A stretch of DNA of 64,000 nt, from the NCBI GenBank assembly GCA_026936325.1, contig JAPTHN010000007.1, positions 19,652,337 through 19,716,336 on the forward strand. Direction: 5' to 3'. The DNA comes from Platynereis dumerilii (Eukaryota; Annelida; Polychaeta; Phyllodocida; Nereididae). Below the pieces are notes generated by a model, which was not told the DNA's origin, did no database searches, and worked only from the letters and a program-made list of their open reading frames with translations. Of this stretch, positions 22,127-34,200 are shown piece by piece (the stretch's first letter is position 1; each line of letters starts with the position of its first letter). The position numbers were made by a program, and so were the translations under genes.

Positions 22127-23880
22127 CACTATCATCCCAAATGGAATAATTCACCACCATCCCAAATGGAATAATTCAATACCATCCCAAATGGAATAAT
22201 TCAATACCATCTAAATTGAATAAATTCACCACCATCCCAAATGGAATAATGCAATACCATCTCAATTGAATAAATTCACCACCATCCCAAATGGAATAAT
22301 TATATACCATCCCAAATGGAATAATGCAATACCATCCTAAATTGAATAAATTCACCACCATCCCAAATGGAATAATGCAATACCTTCTAAATTGAATAAA
22401 TTCACCACCATCCCAAATGGAATAATGCAATACCATCTAATTGAATAAATTCACCACCATCCCAAATGGAATAATTCAATACCATCCAAAATGAAATAAT
22501 TCACCACCATCTCAAATGGAATAATGCAATACCATCTAAATTGAATAAATTCACCACCATCCCAAATGGAATAATGCAATACCATCTAAATTGAATAAAT
22601 TCACCACCATCCCAAATGGAATAATGCAATACCATCTAATTGAATAAATTCACCACCATCCCAAATGGAATAATTCAATACCATCCCAAATGAAATAATT
22701 CACCACCATCCCAAATGGAATAATGCAATACCATCTAAATTGAATAAATTCACCACCATCCCAAATGGAATAATTCAATACCATCCAAAATGAAATAAAT
22801 TCACTACCATCCCTAATGGAATAATGCAATACCATCTAAATTGAATAAATTCACCACCATCCCAAATGGAATAATGCAATACCATCCTAAATCGAATAAA
22901 TTCACCACCATCCCAAATGGAATAATGCAATACCATCTAAATTGAATAAATTCACCACCATCCCAAATGGAATAATGCAATACCATCCTAAATTGAATAA
23001 ATTCACCACCATCCCAAATGGAATAATGCAATACCATCTAAATTGAATAAATTCACCACCATCCCAAATGGAATAATGCAATACCATCCTAAATTGAATA
23101 AATTCACCACCATCCCAAATGGAATAATGCAATACCATCTAAATTGAATAAATTCACCACCATCCCAAATGGAATAATGCAATACCATCTAATTGAATAA
23201 ATTCACCACCATCCCAAATGGAATAATTCAATACCATCCCGAATTGAAATAATTCACTACCATCCCTAATGGAATAATGCAATACCATCCTAAATTGAAT
23301 AAATTCACCACCATCCCAAATGGAATAATGCAATACCATCTAAATTGAATAAATTCACCACCATCCCAAATGGAATAATGCAATACCATCTAAATTGAAT
23401 AAATTCACCACCATCCCAAATGGAATAATGCAATACCATCTAAATTGAATAAATTCACCACCATCCCAAATGGAATAATTCAATACCATCCCAAATGGAA
23501 TAATTCTATACCATCCCAAATGGAATAATGCAATACCATCCCAAATGGAATAATTCAATACCATCCCAAATGGAATAATTCAATACCATCCCAAATGGAA
23601 TAATTCACTACCATCCCAAATGGAATAATTCAATACCATCCCAAATGGAATAATTCAATACCATCCCAAATGGAATAATTCAATACCATCCCAAATGGAA
23701 TAATTCAATACCATCCCAAATGGAATAATTCACTACCATCCCAAATGGAATTATTCACCACCATCCCAAATGGAATAAACTCACAATCATCCTGAATGGA
23801 ATAAATTCACAACCATTTTATATTGAATAAATTAACAATCATCTCAAATGGAATAATGGAATTATCATTCTTCATGAAAC
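22127..23880 (+). repeat. 25 bp minisatellite with a ~50 bp higher-order unit
   Basis: The base unit is CCATCCCAAATGGAATAATT plus five bases, 25 bp long. Most of the array alternates two variants (CCCAAATGGAATAATGCA and CTAAATTGAATAAATTCA) to form a ~50-51 bp higher-order unit. The last part (about 23460-23760) is a homogeneous run of the single 25 bp unit. Some 65-70 base units are present. All frames on the minus strand are long only because the repeat lacks stops. Confidence 0.95.
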
Positions 23881-23937
23881 AATTCGCTAGGCCTACCATC
23901 TTAAACAGAATAATTCATGGCCATTCTAAATTGAATC

Positions 23938-24600
23938 GTCAGATCTTGAAATTGTATTTAGCTGATAGGTTGTCAGATCTTGAAATTGTATTTAGCTGAT
24001 AGGTTTTCCTCACAGCAATGACTACTCAGACACATGTGATGCTAACGAAGTTGAGGCTTTGTCAATCATGTGCATAAACGTGTCAGCAATGTTTTTCAAG
24101 TTCCCATGAAGCAAGGCTGTACAATACACATGGCCTTTATTAAAACACTTATTTTAAAAAATTCCACCGGCCTAAATTGAATAAAATAAATGTTGTGAAT
24201 AATTCACTACCATTCCGAATGGAATAAATTCACAACCATACTAATTGTAATACTTCACTAACATCCCAAATGGAATAATTCACTACCATCTCAAATGGAA
24301 TAAATTCAATATCATCCATATGAAATAATACACTACCATCCTAAATGGACTAATTCACTACCATCCGAAATGGAAGAATCCACTAACACCGCAATTCACT
24401 GCCATAGTTAAGGGAATAAAATGGGAATGATTCACTGCAATGCAAATTGGAATAACAAAAATTGATGACACCCTATTCCTGAATAGAACTATCATCCTAA
24501 CTGGAGTACTTCACACAATATTAATTGGAATAATTTCACTGCCATCCTTAATGGAATAATCTCTACAATTCTCAAAGTGGGCATGTTAGCCCCCGACTAT
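23938..24600 (+). repeat. Right copy of the duplicated segment plus decayed minisatellite
   Basis: The segment repeats 16850-17157 in direct orientation from about 23966. At 23938-24005 a ~34 bp piece (GTCAGATCTTGAAATTG and following) is itself doubled. From 24195 to about 24560 degenerate units of the AATGGAATAATTCACTACCATC type continue, much more diverged than those at 22127-23880. Confidence 0.7.
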
Positions 24601-24894
24601 CTGGTCATGAATCAGATCCAGGTCATTTAAGCTCAAATAAATGCATGTTTATTTGACTGATTGCATTGGAATGATGCATTGTATCATCTTAAAATATGCA
24701 GTCAACGAAATTTCATGATCCGATCTTTATCATCTATCAATGAATCTAATAAATCTTATCATGGCTATAGTGTATACTAATGCAAGTTCGCAGCTGAATC
24801 ACTTTGGGGCCATATCTTATCTGATATGATCTTAGGTCGATCCTTAAAAAAACAACTCCCCTCCCATTTGTATAACTTCAGCACAGCATTAACC

Positions 24895-25842
24895 CAGCTG
24901 ACAATGCAGGTGAAGGTCACATGCTCAAAACAGGGAAAACTGGTGAACATGACATAACTGAGGGTTATTCACATGGGAAAATTTCCCCACATTTTCATGG
25001 GATAGACAATAATATATTAGACATGTGATGACTATCACCAGATTTTCACAAGATCTTTTCCATCACATTTTCCTCCGATAAACATGTGAAATTACCGTGG
25101 CGGTCATGCACATGGTTATTTTCATGACAAAACTCATGTTATCACATGTTTTTGTTCGTGAGAGAGAATTTCCCCTATTTTCATGAGATGTAATAAATAT
25201 GAGGACCATAACCAGATAATCCATATTATCTTGCGAATTTTCCTCGGATGAACTGTTACACTTGGCGTACGGTGTGCGCAATTTGGGGGGGGGGGGGAGT
25301 GATATTTACCCGAATTTCAAGATCTGGATTTATTACCATTTCTAATGAAATAGCATGGAAATCATTAATTTTCAATAGTGTTTATTTGATCCTCTGCCCT
25401 AATTTTTTGGGGGGGCAACAACCCCCCTGCCCCCCCTCCGATACGCCTATGATTACATGTGCATCACGCAGTGTCTGTAGACTGATAATAAATTCATAAT
25501 GAAGGGTATTATAATTTCACTTGTTTATCTGGTGAAAATGCGAGGGAAATTATCACGTGATAATCTGGTGACAGTCATCACATGTTTATCCCATGAAAAA
25601 AATGTGGGGAAATTCGCCAAATTGAACAAAGCATAGGCCTACATGTGATAAGTTTTAACCCTCAGTTATGTCATGAAAATAGCCAATTAAGTGATAATCT
25701 GGTGACAGCATACATGTTTATCCCTATGAAAATGTGGTAGTTTCTCTCACATGAACAAAATCATGTGATAACTCTCAGTTATGTCATGTTCACCAGTTTT
25801 CCTACGAGTTGATCTCGTGACCTTCACGTGCATTGTCAGCTG
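24895..25842. mobile_element. 0.95 kb foldback element interrupted by a G-rich repeat
   Basis: The ends are inverted copies. CAGCTGACAATGCAGGTGAA at 24895 faces the same reading on the minus strand from 25842, and GGAAAACTGGTGAACATGAC is shared by both ends. Inner parts keep matching loosely, with repeated words such as GATAATCTGGTGACAGTC and its complement. The G-rich repeat at 25262-25456 sits near the centre. No coding capacity is seen. Confidence 0.75.
25262..25456 (+). repeat. G-rich dispersed repeat, copy 1
   Basis: A run of G at about 25286 is followed by a body with CCGAATTTCAAGATCTGGAT, then a G-run and a C-run, ending ATACGCCTATG. The same order of parts is seen at 27533-27750 and 46655-46855. 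It is an interspersed family in this genome. The ends CATAGGCG and CGCCTATG are complementary, suggesting a small MITE. Confidence 0.7.
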
Positions 25843-26412
25843 TGGAGACTGGGTAATTTACTAATTAGTATTTTTTGTGCGGTTGGCAGATTACATCATG
25901 CCGATACATGTATACATGTATAAATCTAGTTTTTAATAAGTCAATTGCTGTTTTTGGTGCAGGTGCTTTTTCTGGTGCTGGGGCTTTTTATGGTGCAGGG
26001 GCTGTTCACATTGAAATGGGGATTTTGGAATGTTGGAAGGGATAGGTTAGGAAAGGTGTTAAGGTAAAGGTGTTCTTATTTAATGTGGGTAGTCAACGAA
26101 AGTCCCCACCTGTAATGGATCGTACAACTTATTTCCAGTTGAGCCCACGGCACGTGTCATTTACCTCCCCGACATTCAGACTAGGCTGGTACTGCTGGCA
26201 ACAGTACCCAATTACATGTACTTGGCACCATACGTGGACATCCTGCCAAGGGGATAAAAGCGCATGAATAGGACTAAAAACGTGTAGATAAAATCGTTGC
26301 GTCTAAAAACAGAGTGCATACTCACCATTTGTTTTATTATTATTAATAGGAAAGTGACAATTTAAATATAGGCTATATGGAGATGGGCACCTGGGGGAGC
26401 AATTAAGTTATA
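25843..26412. other. Intergenic stretch, no gene recognised
   Basis: It has a short GGTGCAGG/GGTGCTGG repetition near 25958-26008 and otherwise nothing that I recognise. Confidence 0.5.
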
Positions 26413-27371
26413 GGGGAGGCGGGGGTCAGAAGTCACAAAATCCCAAAAAAGGCCCAGAACAGAGCAGGTGTTTGTTAGATCTGAATGACCTTTGGCACAA
26501 TTATGCAGTATTTAGTTGACTATGTTTGTATCACATGATAGCTGCTGTGCTGTAAATAGTCTTTAGTCAGTTTGCAATTATTTATGGCAAAGTCTGCTGT
26601 GACTTTTTACCCCATGCCAGGGTCAAGAAGTCACAACCGCGGGGTAACAAGTCACATGCAATTGTTGTGGACATACAGCACAATATGAGGTAATATGCAG
26701 ACCTGGACTAGAAAGTCATCCTTGTGCATGATATTTATAGTGAGCCTTCCAAAGCTATCTGCATGCAATGACAATGCGCCATCAGCAAAGCCTGCGTCAG
26801 AAATTGCCCAAAGTTTGTGAAATGAAAACTTGCTGCAATACTCTCTCAGACGTATTATTGATGACAGATGATGATAAGATTGTAAGCTAAAAGCCTCAAG
26901 TGTGGAATACTTTACTTTCCTTAGCACAGAATATTGAATTCATGGTACCCTATGGTAAAATATCACAGTGGTGGGGTAAAATGTCACAGTGTGACATTTC
27001 ACCCCTCAGCTGTTTTTTAAATTCAACACATGATCATGGCAACTTGGTGCCCATATGGCCAAAAATGGGTTCACAGCATGAAAGACTATTATCCAAAAGA
27101 CCTTGAAACAGTAGCGCAACTTCCTATGTCACAGTGACCGGACATTAATAGGGAAAGTTCAGAGTCGATAAAACCTGTTTGGGACCCTAAAAATGCATGA
27201 GGTGGGTAAAAACCCACTTTGCGTAATGAGCATAATTTTCACATTCCCTACAGACCTTCTTCTCATAAAAGCGTCCCAAATGATGATTTAAGCTTAATAA
27301 TTAGGTCACTGCAAGTTGGTCAAAAAGGCCTGTGACTTTTTACCCCTGTGACTTTTCACCCCCTCTTCCCC
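26413..27371. mobile_element. 0.96 kb TIR element with repeated GTGACTTTTTACCCC word
   Basis: The left end GGGGAGGCGGGGGTCAGAAG (26413) faces the right end read on the minus strand, GGGGAAGAGGGGGTGAAAAG (to 27371). Both continue into TCACA and are flanked by TA (26411-26412 and 27372-27373), a likely TA target duplication. The terminal word recurs inside in both orientations at about 26605, 26630, 26641, 26955, 26973 and 27331. It is non-autonomous, with no transposase. Confidence 0.6.
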
Positions 27372-27532
27372 TACCACTGATACCACCAGCACCGAGTTGT
27401 GTTGTGTCGCGGGATATATGCGTTCCACAATGCGATAACCCTATAGACCCCCCCCCCCGGCAGACGGCCAGGCGCCCCTCGGCCCCCCCCACATGTTCAT
27501 TATTTACATTATGTAAACGTAAGGGACGAGCA

Positions 27533-27750
27533 ATTTTTGGGGGGGCGAGCGACATTTGCCCAAATTTCACGATCTAAATTTAATACCATTTCAAACGAAA
27601 TTTAGCCCGGAAATCACTAATTTTCTATAGTTTTCACCTGGTCATCTGCTCAAATTTTTTATCCTTTTTGCCCGAATCTTACTGTTTCCCACTTTTGGGG
27701 GGGCGACCGCCCCCCCTGCCCCCCCCCCTCCCATACGCCTATGTTTACAT
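27533..27750 (+). repeat. G-rich dispersed repeat, copy 2
   Basis: Same order as the copy at 25262: TTTTTGGGGGGGCGAGCGAC, a body with TTGCCCAAATTTCACGATCT, a G-run, a C-run and the ending ATACGCCTATG. A further C/G-run-rich stretch with GCGATA(A/G)CCC lies on both sides (27390-27480 and 27806-27980) and may be a related nested element. Confidence 0.7.
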
Positions 27751-28029
27751 ATAAATATTGAGTTTCCTGGTTTTTGCAGACTCAGAGTCAGAGTCAGACT
27801 GCAGGGACGGACGCAGGGGGGGGGGGATAGGGGGGATGCATCCCCCCCCACCAGACCAAAATTTTATTATTTTTACATGTTAATTTTATCATCGCGCGGT
27901 CACGTTATGTCGCGAACTCATTCCGCGACGCGATAGCCCGATAGACCCCCCCACCGGAATTTTTTGGATCCCCCCCTGAGTCAGAGTCAGAGGGAGTTAG
28001 CTGCAGCGCAATTTTCTCTAGAGTGAACA

Positions 28030-28225
28030 CAGATCGTCAGTCTAAATTTTCTCTCTCCGCCAGGTGGCGAACGCCCTCTGGTGGTGGGCACATCAAGTCA
28101 TGTGACAGCTGCGGCCTTCACCTTCATTCATTACTGGAAAATGACTGAAATGTAGCATGTTGATTGAAATGAAATGCCTCGGAAATGCTTTGTGTGTGCG
28201 CAGATGGCTGTGTGGTCATAGTTGA
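28030..28225 (+). promoter_or_regulatory. Probable 5' flank / 5' UTR of NISCH
   Basis: Less AT-rich sequence directly upstream of the chosen NISCH start. No TATA box is evident at a fixed distance. The assignment rests on position only, and upstream non-coding exons cannot be excluded. Confidence 0.3.
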
Positions 28226-31200
28226 ATGATGGCGTACTTTACAAAGAGTAGAGAGGACTTCAGTGCTGCTAGGACTGTGGCGATTGTTGCCACAGAACAG
28301 GCTGATAATGTGACAGTAAGTTTCAACTTGTCATGTTGTTTTGATATTGGAATGCATGCTGATGGCACTTTGACACAGGTCAGGGGGTGGATCCAGCTCT
28401 TAGGTGTGTCTGGGGATGTGATGCCATTGTGAGTGATTGACTTCAGTGACCTGCAAAACCCTCTACACCCAAATAAATTACATTGTACATGCCTATTTTG
28501 TCAATTTTATCATAAAATTGTGAACTGTTGTTGTCAATTGTGTAAATTATCAATATCACATAATTTTTGGCCTTGTCACTAGTTTCCTCATAATATTTTG
28601 TTGATTGCTTATGTCATGATGTCAAACAGTCAATAATACTGTGCACAACCTTGAATCCCGAAATACACATTTTTATTTGTTTGCGTTGCGGTGATGTTGA
28701 ACAATGAATAATCTACAGGTCTGGTATGTTGCCATTGAATGTGAGACAAGGAAAATGTGGACTTAACCGTGGTATTTGTCTCACCATGAATTAAATGGAT
28801 GATGATCATTTGTATTATGACGATTAGTGACATTTGTCACAAATGTCAAAATAAAAAAATTGATAGGCCTAATCTTTTTTCCCGTACCACTACCAGTTGG
28901 AATTGTGACTTTTATTCCAACATGGGAAAAAGCCATGAAATTACAATGCTCAAAAAAACGTCATGGATCTATTCTAGTTTATATATATGCTTTACATGTT
29001 TGGTATTTAAATGATATATTGTTGCCGTTATAATTTTTGGAATTACTTTCAGATCTATGTGATTGAGGCACGGGTTGGCACCAGCACATGGACAATTAAA
29101 CATCGCTACAATGATTTCTTTGAACTCAATGAGAAGGTTTGTGCCTCACCCTGCTGTAAATTTTATCTTCAATATTATTATCACTGATTCACTGTCATTG
29201 ATTACAAATCATTTTTTGTCGATTCATATCTGAAAGAGCTAACCTAATAATGCGTTACTTTTTATGCGATGTCAAAATAAAGTTTACTGCATTTTATTTG
29301 TAAATATAAATTATTGATTGTTTTGCATTTATTTATTTTCAGTTGGTGCTGGAGTACAAAGTGGACAAAGGACTATTACCACCAAAGAAATTATTTGGCA
29401 ATCAATCAGAATCATTTATTAGAAAACGGCAATCTGAACTTGAAGTCTATTTACAAACTCTATTCCATTTGCTGCCTAAGATTCCTCTGCAACTTGCAAA
29501 TTTTCTACATTTTGAGAAATATGTAAGTGTTTAGAACTTTCAGCTGTCTTTTACGATTTCATGGTTTATCACCATTTAATGTCGTATTTCTGAATTTATG
29601 ACATTTTTCTTCACAGGAAATTCATGGGATTACTCATACTTTGGCGGAAGAGTTGTTTGAAAAAGGTATGAATATATCACATATTTTTTTTCAAATTTTA
29701 AGTTTGACTTAACTTTTTGATAAATTTCATGGGATATATGCTGGTCTATATAGATGTATTCTGTATCTTTTCCCTTTTGTGTGTAATTTCAGGAGAGGGT
29801 ATTTTGGCTGAGGAACGACCCTATCAAATGAGTCCCTTGCAATTAAATGCAATATCCAAGCGACTGACTCTACCAGAGCCCACGTGTGGTAGGTTCATTC
29901 AAATTTAAAAATATGAGCTTTGTCTGAGTATTTTGAGCTTTGAAGGGGTTTTTCCTTCTCGTAGCGGGCGTTAGTGGAACTCTCCTTTTTCCAGCTCTCC
30001 AGTGTTGACGAGCAGAATAAAACTATTTCCGGAAACATCAGCCTGGGAATTTACAATGGAGCCGGGTTTTCTAAGGTCCATAACAAAGTCTAATCAGCCT
30101 GACAGTACTGGAATATTGTGGCAATCCATGCTAAACATTCCATTTAAGACTGGGCAATGCAAATCCGTAATGTCTTCAACAGTGTTCAATGGATTAAAAG
30201 TGCCCTGGGGCCTAAAATGCCAGCTCCACTGACTCGGCAATGGTACAAAATGGCAGCTTGTTCCCGGAAAAACTTTTTTTCTGCACGGTGAAGCCAGAGA
30301 GCTGAAAAAAGGAGAGTTCCACTATCACGGCCTAGTGATGCACGGATAGTGAAAATAGCAGGATACCGGATACAGGATAATCCGGCAACACCAACTGCCG
30401 GATACCGGATATTAACCGGATAGTTGGAACCGGATAGTAAACGTGCGAAAAAGAACGTTTTTCAGCATTCGAAGTTGATGATAAATATTTTTTTCTGAGA
30501 GCCGAGAGATAATCATTTCCAATGGGGGACTGTTCTTTTGACTGAAGGTTTTTCGTTATGCTCCACAACTGAATTTAAATTTGAAGATAGTTACATCATG
30601 TTTTTGACTCTCTTCTTGTAACATTCTTTCATTTCTTATCAACATTTTCTAGCTTTTCCCTTATTTTTGAGCATCCCAGATATCCGGTTCTGACACCCTA
30701 ATTCTGCCGGATACCGGATATCCTGCAAATTCCAATATCCGGCCGGATACCGGATACCTTGCCGGATATCCGTGCATCCCTATCACGGCCTATTGAATTG
30801 CCTTTATGAAGTTAGTGTCCATTTGAGTAACCATGTGCTTTTGAATAATAATTAATCATTTGGTTCTTGAAATTTCAAATCTGGTCACTCTTCCTGACAA
30901 ATGTGATTTAAAGTTATTACTGAAATCAAATTAATCACTTTTTTTTTAAACTCCAAAACATATTTTCTTTCAACTTTCAGGTGAATTTGGTAATATGTTT
31001 TTATTTGCATTTAAGATGTTTTTCTAGTTTTCCAATAAGCCAAGTCTTTTTAGGAATTAATTCTATGATTAATATTTTTATTTTATGTTGCACAACTCTC
31101 TTGTTGTGGAAAAAATGTGACACGTTGCACTTGTGTCTTTACCAGTGTATTTATATGATTAGGTTCATTATTTTTATGTGTATTAATGTATAATCACAAT

Positions 31201-34200
31201 ATTTCTTCATGAGGTTTCGCGTCTGCACTATTTCTTGGCAGTAGTGGCTCTGCAGTGAGCTTTGTACATTCTGTAGCAAGCTGAGAGAACACTTTACTCA
31301 ATTAGATTTAACAAAAGTCATCTATGAATAAGTTACTTTTATATTAACCCTAACCTTAGGTCTTACTATGAAATGCTAAGATAGTGATATTGAATAAATT
31401 TGTTGAAGTAGTTTTCTACCAAAAAATTATGCTGGTTCAACCTGGTTGTTTAATTTCTTCCTCTAAAATACTCTTAATGCGGTTCTTAGTGGATGAAGTT
31501 ACATTCAGTCTTGACTGAAGCTATACATTTATTCATTTTTAGGAGGTCCTTTGCAATTTTAAACTGTACTCTGTAGAGTTAATTTAAATTTAAATTTTAT
31601 ACGGAAACGACGCTCAATAAAGAAAATTTGCACAGCCCTACACTCTGCCTTTACGTTGCTTCACTCTCGTACACTAATTGGAAACTGGACAACTCGCTTC
31701 CTATTAGTTGCAGCTCAACCTTTACTCCGTCATTTTGTTGTAAATGAACTAAAATTGAATTTTCTTCTGCAGATTCAGGAAATGCCAAACAGGACCTTGG
31801 CCATGTCTTAGACTTCATTACTCGACTCAAATACTTGAAGGTAAGTAGGCCTAATATAATTTTGCTGAAAAACTGTAAACTCATTATTTGAAAAGAACCA
31901 AAACAAACATGCCTGCAGCCAGTATAACAGCAAATTTTCTTATTCAATTTTTCCTATTCTGAATTTAGATGCCACTCAAAATACAATAATTATACTCAAA
32001 GAGCTTTCTGAGACCATCCAGCCTCCTTCCTCAGTTCTTTAGTGTTATGTATTGGAGCAGTCATGTGACAATTTTGATGATGAGGTGTCATGTGACGCTA
32101 GGAATTCTTGATATATAACCGGCAGGGCTCGACACTAAGGAAATTGAGCTGCCTGTCCATGGGACAGGTGCTAGAAAGATTTTACCTGTCCGAAAAATTG
32201 TGTCACCTGTCCCAAATTTGCGCATTTTTTTCTGAATTTAGGAATTAAAATATATTGAAATTTACTGTGTCCTCTTGCACAGACAAATCACTTTTTCGCA
32301 GATAACTTTGGGTGTCTGTAATTTGTAAAATTGACTACTGAAAATGCTAAAATTCCATTGACTGGTCATTACCAGTGTGAGAAATGGATTACAGAAGGCT
32401 CTGGTCTGATGGGACTTGAATGTCAACTGATTGGCTAGTCCGAATGATAGGGCAGTAGTCCAGAAAGTCATAATACATTTAATAAATGATGTCAATGATT
32501 TGAACAATATAGTATGACAGTTTTGGATAGAAGAATCACACTTGACTAAGCATGAAGTTGGGAAATATTATGTTTGAGGACACTAATTTGCTGGTGAGAA
32601 CTATCTAACAAAAAATTACTGAAACAATCTATCATAAATGCAACCTACTGTGGTGCAGTTTGGTCCAGAATCTTCCAATTTTGATGATTTTTGCACCATT
32701 TTATTTGTCTCTTCAAGACGAATCCAATGATACCAAACATAAGAAGGCAACATCGCAAAATATCACAGATTGGTGGTTTTTTCTTACCTGTCCACTGGGA
32801 CAGGTCACAGGATGGATTTACCTGTCCGACAGGCACTTTTACCTGTCCAGGACAGTCGGACAGGCGTTAATGTCGAGCCCTGATAACCGGGAGGGTGTTG
32901 GATTGATTTAATTTTGTTTTTATTATTTTGCAGATTGTTGGCAACAACAAGATCATTGGCCAAAGTAATATGAACATGAACCAACTTTCTTTTGATTTGG
33001 CAAGCTTTAAAAATCTCCAGGCTTTAGAGGTATGTGTCCAAAATTGGTAAATTATTTATTTTCTATGATGTATGCTTTAAAGTTTATGGAATTGTGTTGA
33101 TTTTACAATTTACATTTATCTTTTTTTTTCAGCTGACCTGTGTTAACTGCAGAATGATCTCAGGAATTGAACATTTGAAGAAAATGTTGAAGCGTTTGAC
33201 TGTCAACTACTCCATAAATGCTGTTGAGGTAGGATTAATTTTGTGATTTTAATTTATCAGGGAAGTGTTTTCAAGAACATAAATTTTTAGTATTGCATAG
33301 TTAATAGTTAAATTTCAATTTTGCCATAACAATTATTAAGAATGCTCTTGCATTATTTTATTTCTGCATGTTATTTGATGTATTTTCTTGTTTTCAGGAG
33401 TTCTTACTTCTTGGTGTGGGCAAAGGCGTCTGGCAAGCCACTCAGGAGGAATCAGTGTTAATACCAGCGTGGTCAGCAATCCAACGGGCCAACTTTTGTA
33501 ACAATAACATCACTGCCATTGATGAGTCCATGGTGAGTTGTTACATATAATCCAAATATTGGTTTACTTTCATGGTCAATAGTAAAACGTTATAAGTCTG
33601 GTATCACTCTTATTGATATAGGCCAATATGTTTCAAATAGCAATTCTGTATTGTTTTAAGTCATCACATATCACTAATTAAAATTTAGTATCAATGTTAC
33701 TCTCTAGTATCTCAAATTAAATCTTGTTCTCAAATTGTGCAGAAAATCAGGCTTGTAATTTCTGAATAATTGTAAAGCACTGACAAAACTTCTACATATT
33801 AAAGTCTTGAAATCTTAGATGCCTAGAATTCTGTGATTCTTATCTTTGAATATTTAAAATAATTTATTTAAACATTTTTACTTACCACAGAAATTGATGC
33901 CTGGAGTGGAGTGGCTTGATTTAAGTCGCAACAAATTGGAGGACATTCAACATCTGCAGCACCTCAGCTCCCTGACCCACGTCAACTTGTCTCACAATCG
34001 AATATCAACGCTCAATTCCCTACACACCAAACTGGGCAACATCAAAACTCTCATCCTGCACAACAACAAACTTGAAAGTCTCCTAGGTAAGCTAAGTGCA
34101 TGTTGTTTTGTAAATTTATAATGTGACCTGATCTGAACCTCTTTCTTGATAATCGACACTACTCATAATTACTGACACCACTTGTCTGTTTGACTGCAAT

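Noticed and set aside
22176-23564. Long minus-strand frames with repeated HYSIWDGGEFIQF peptides
   Set aside because: They are produced by the stop-free 25/50 bp minisatellite and have no start or splice context of a gene.
27332-27577. Overlapping proline- and glycine-rich frames on both strands
   Set aside because: They arise from C-runs of the G-rich dispersed repeat and the end of the TIR element.
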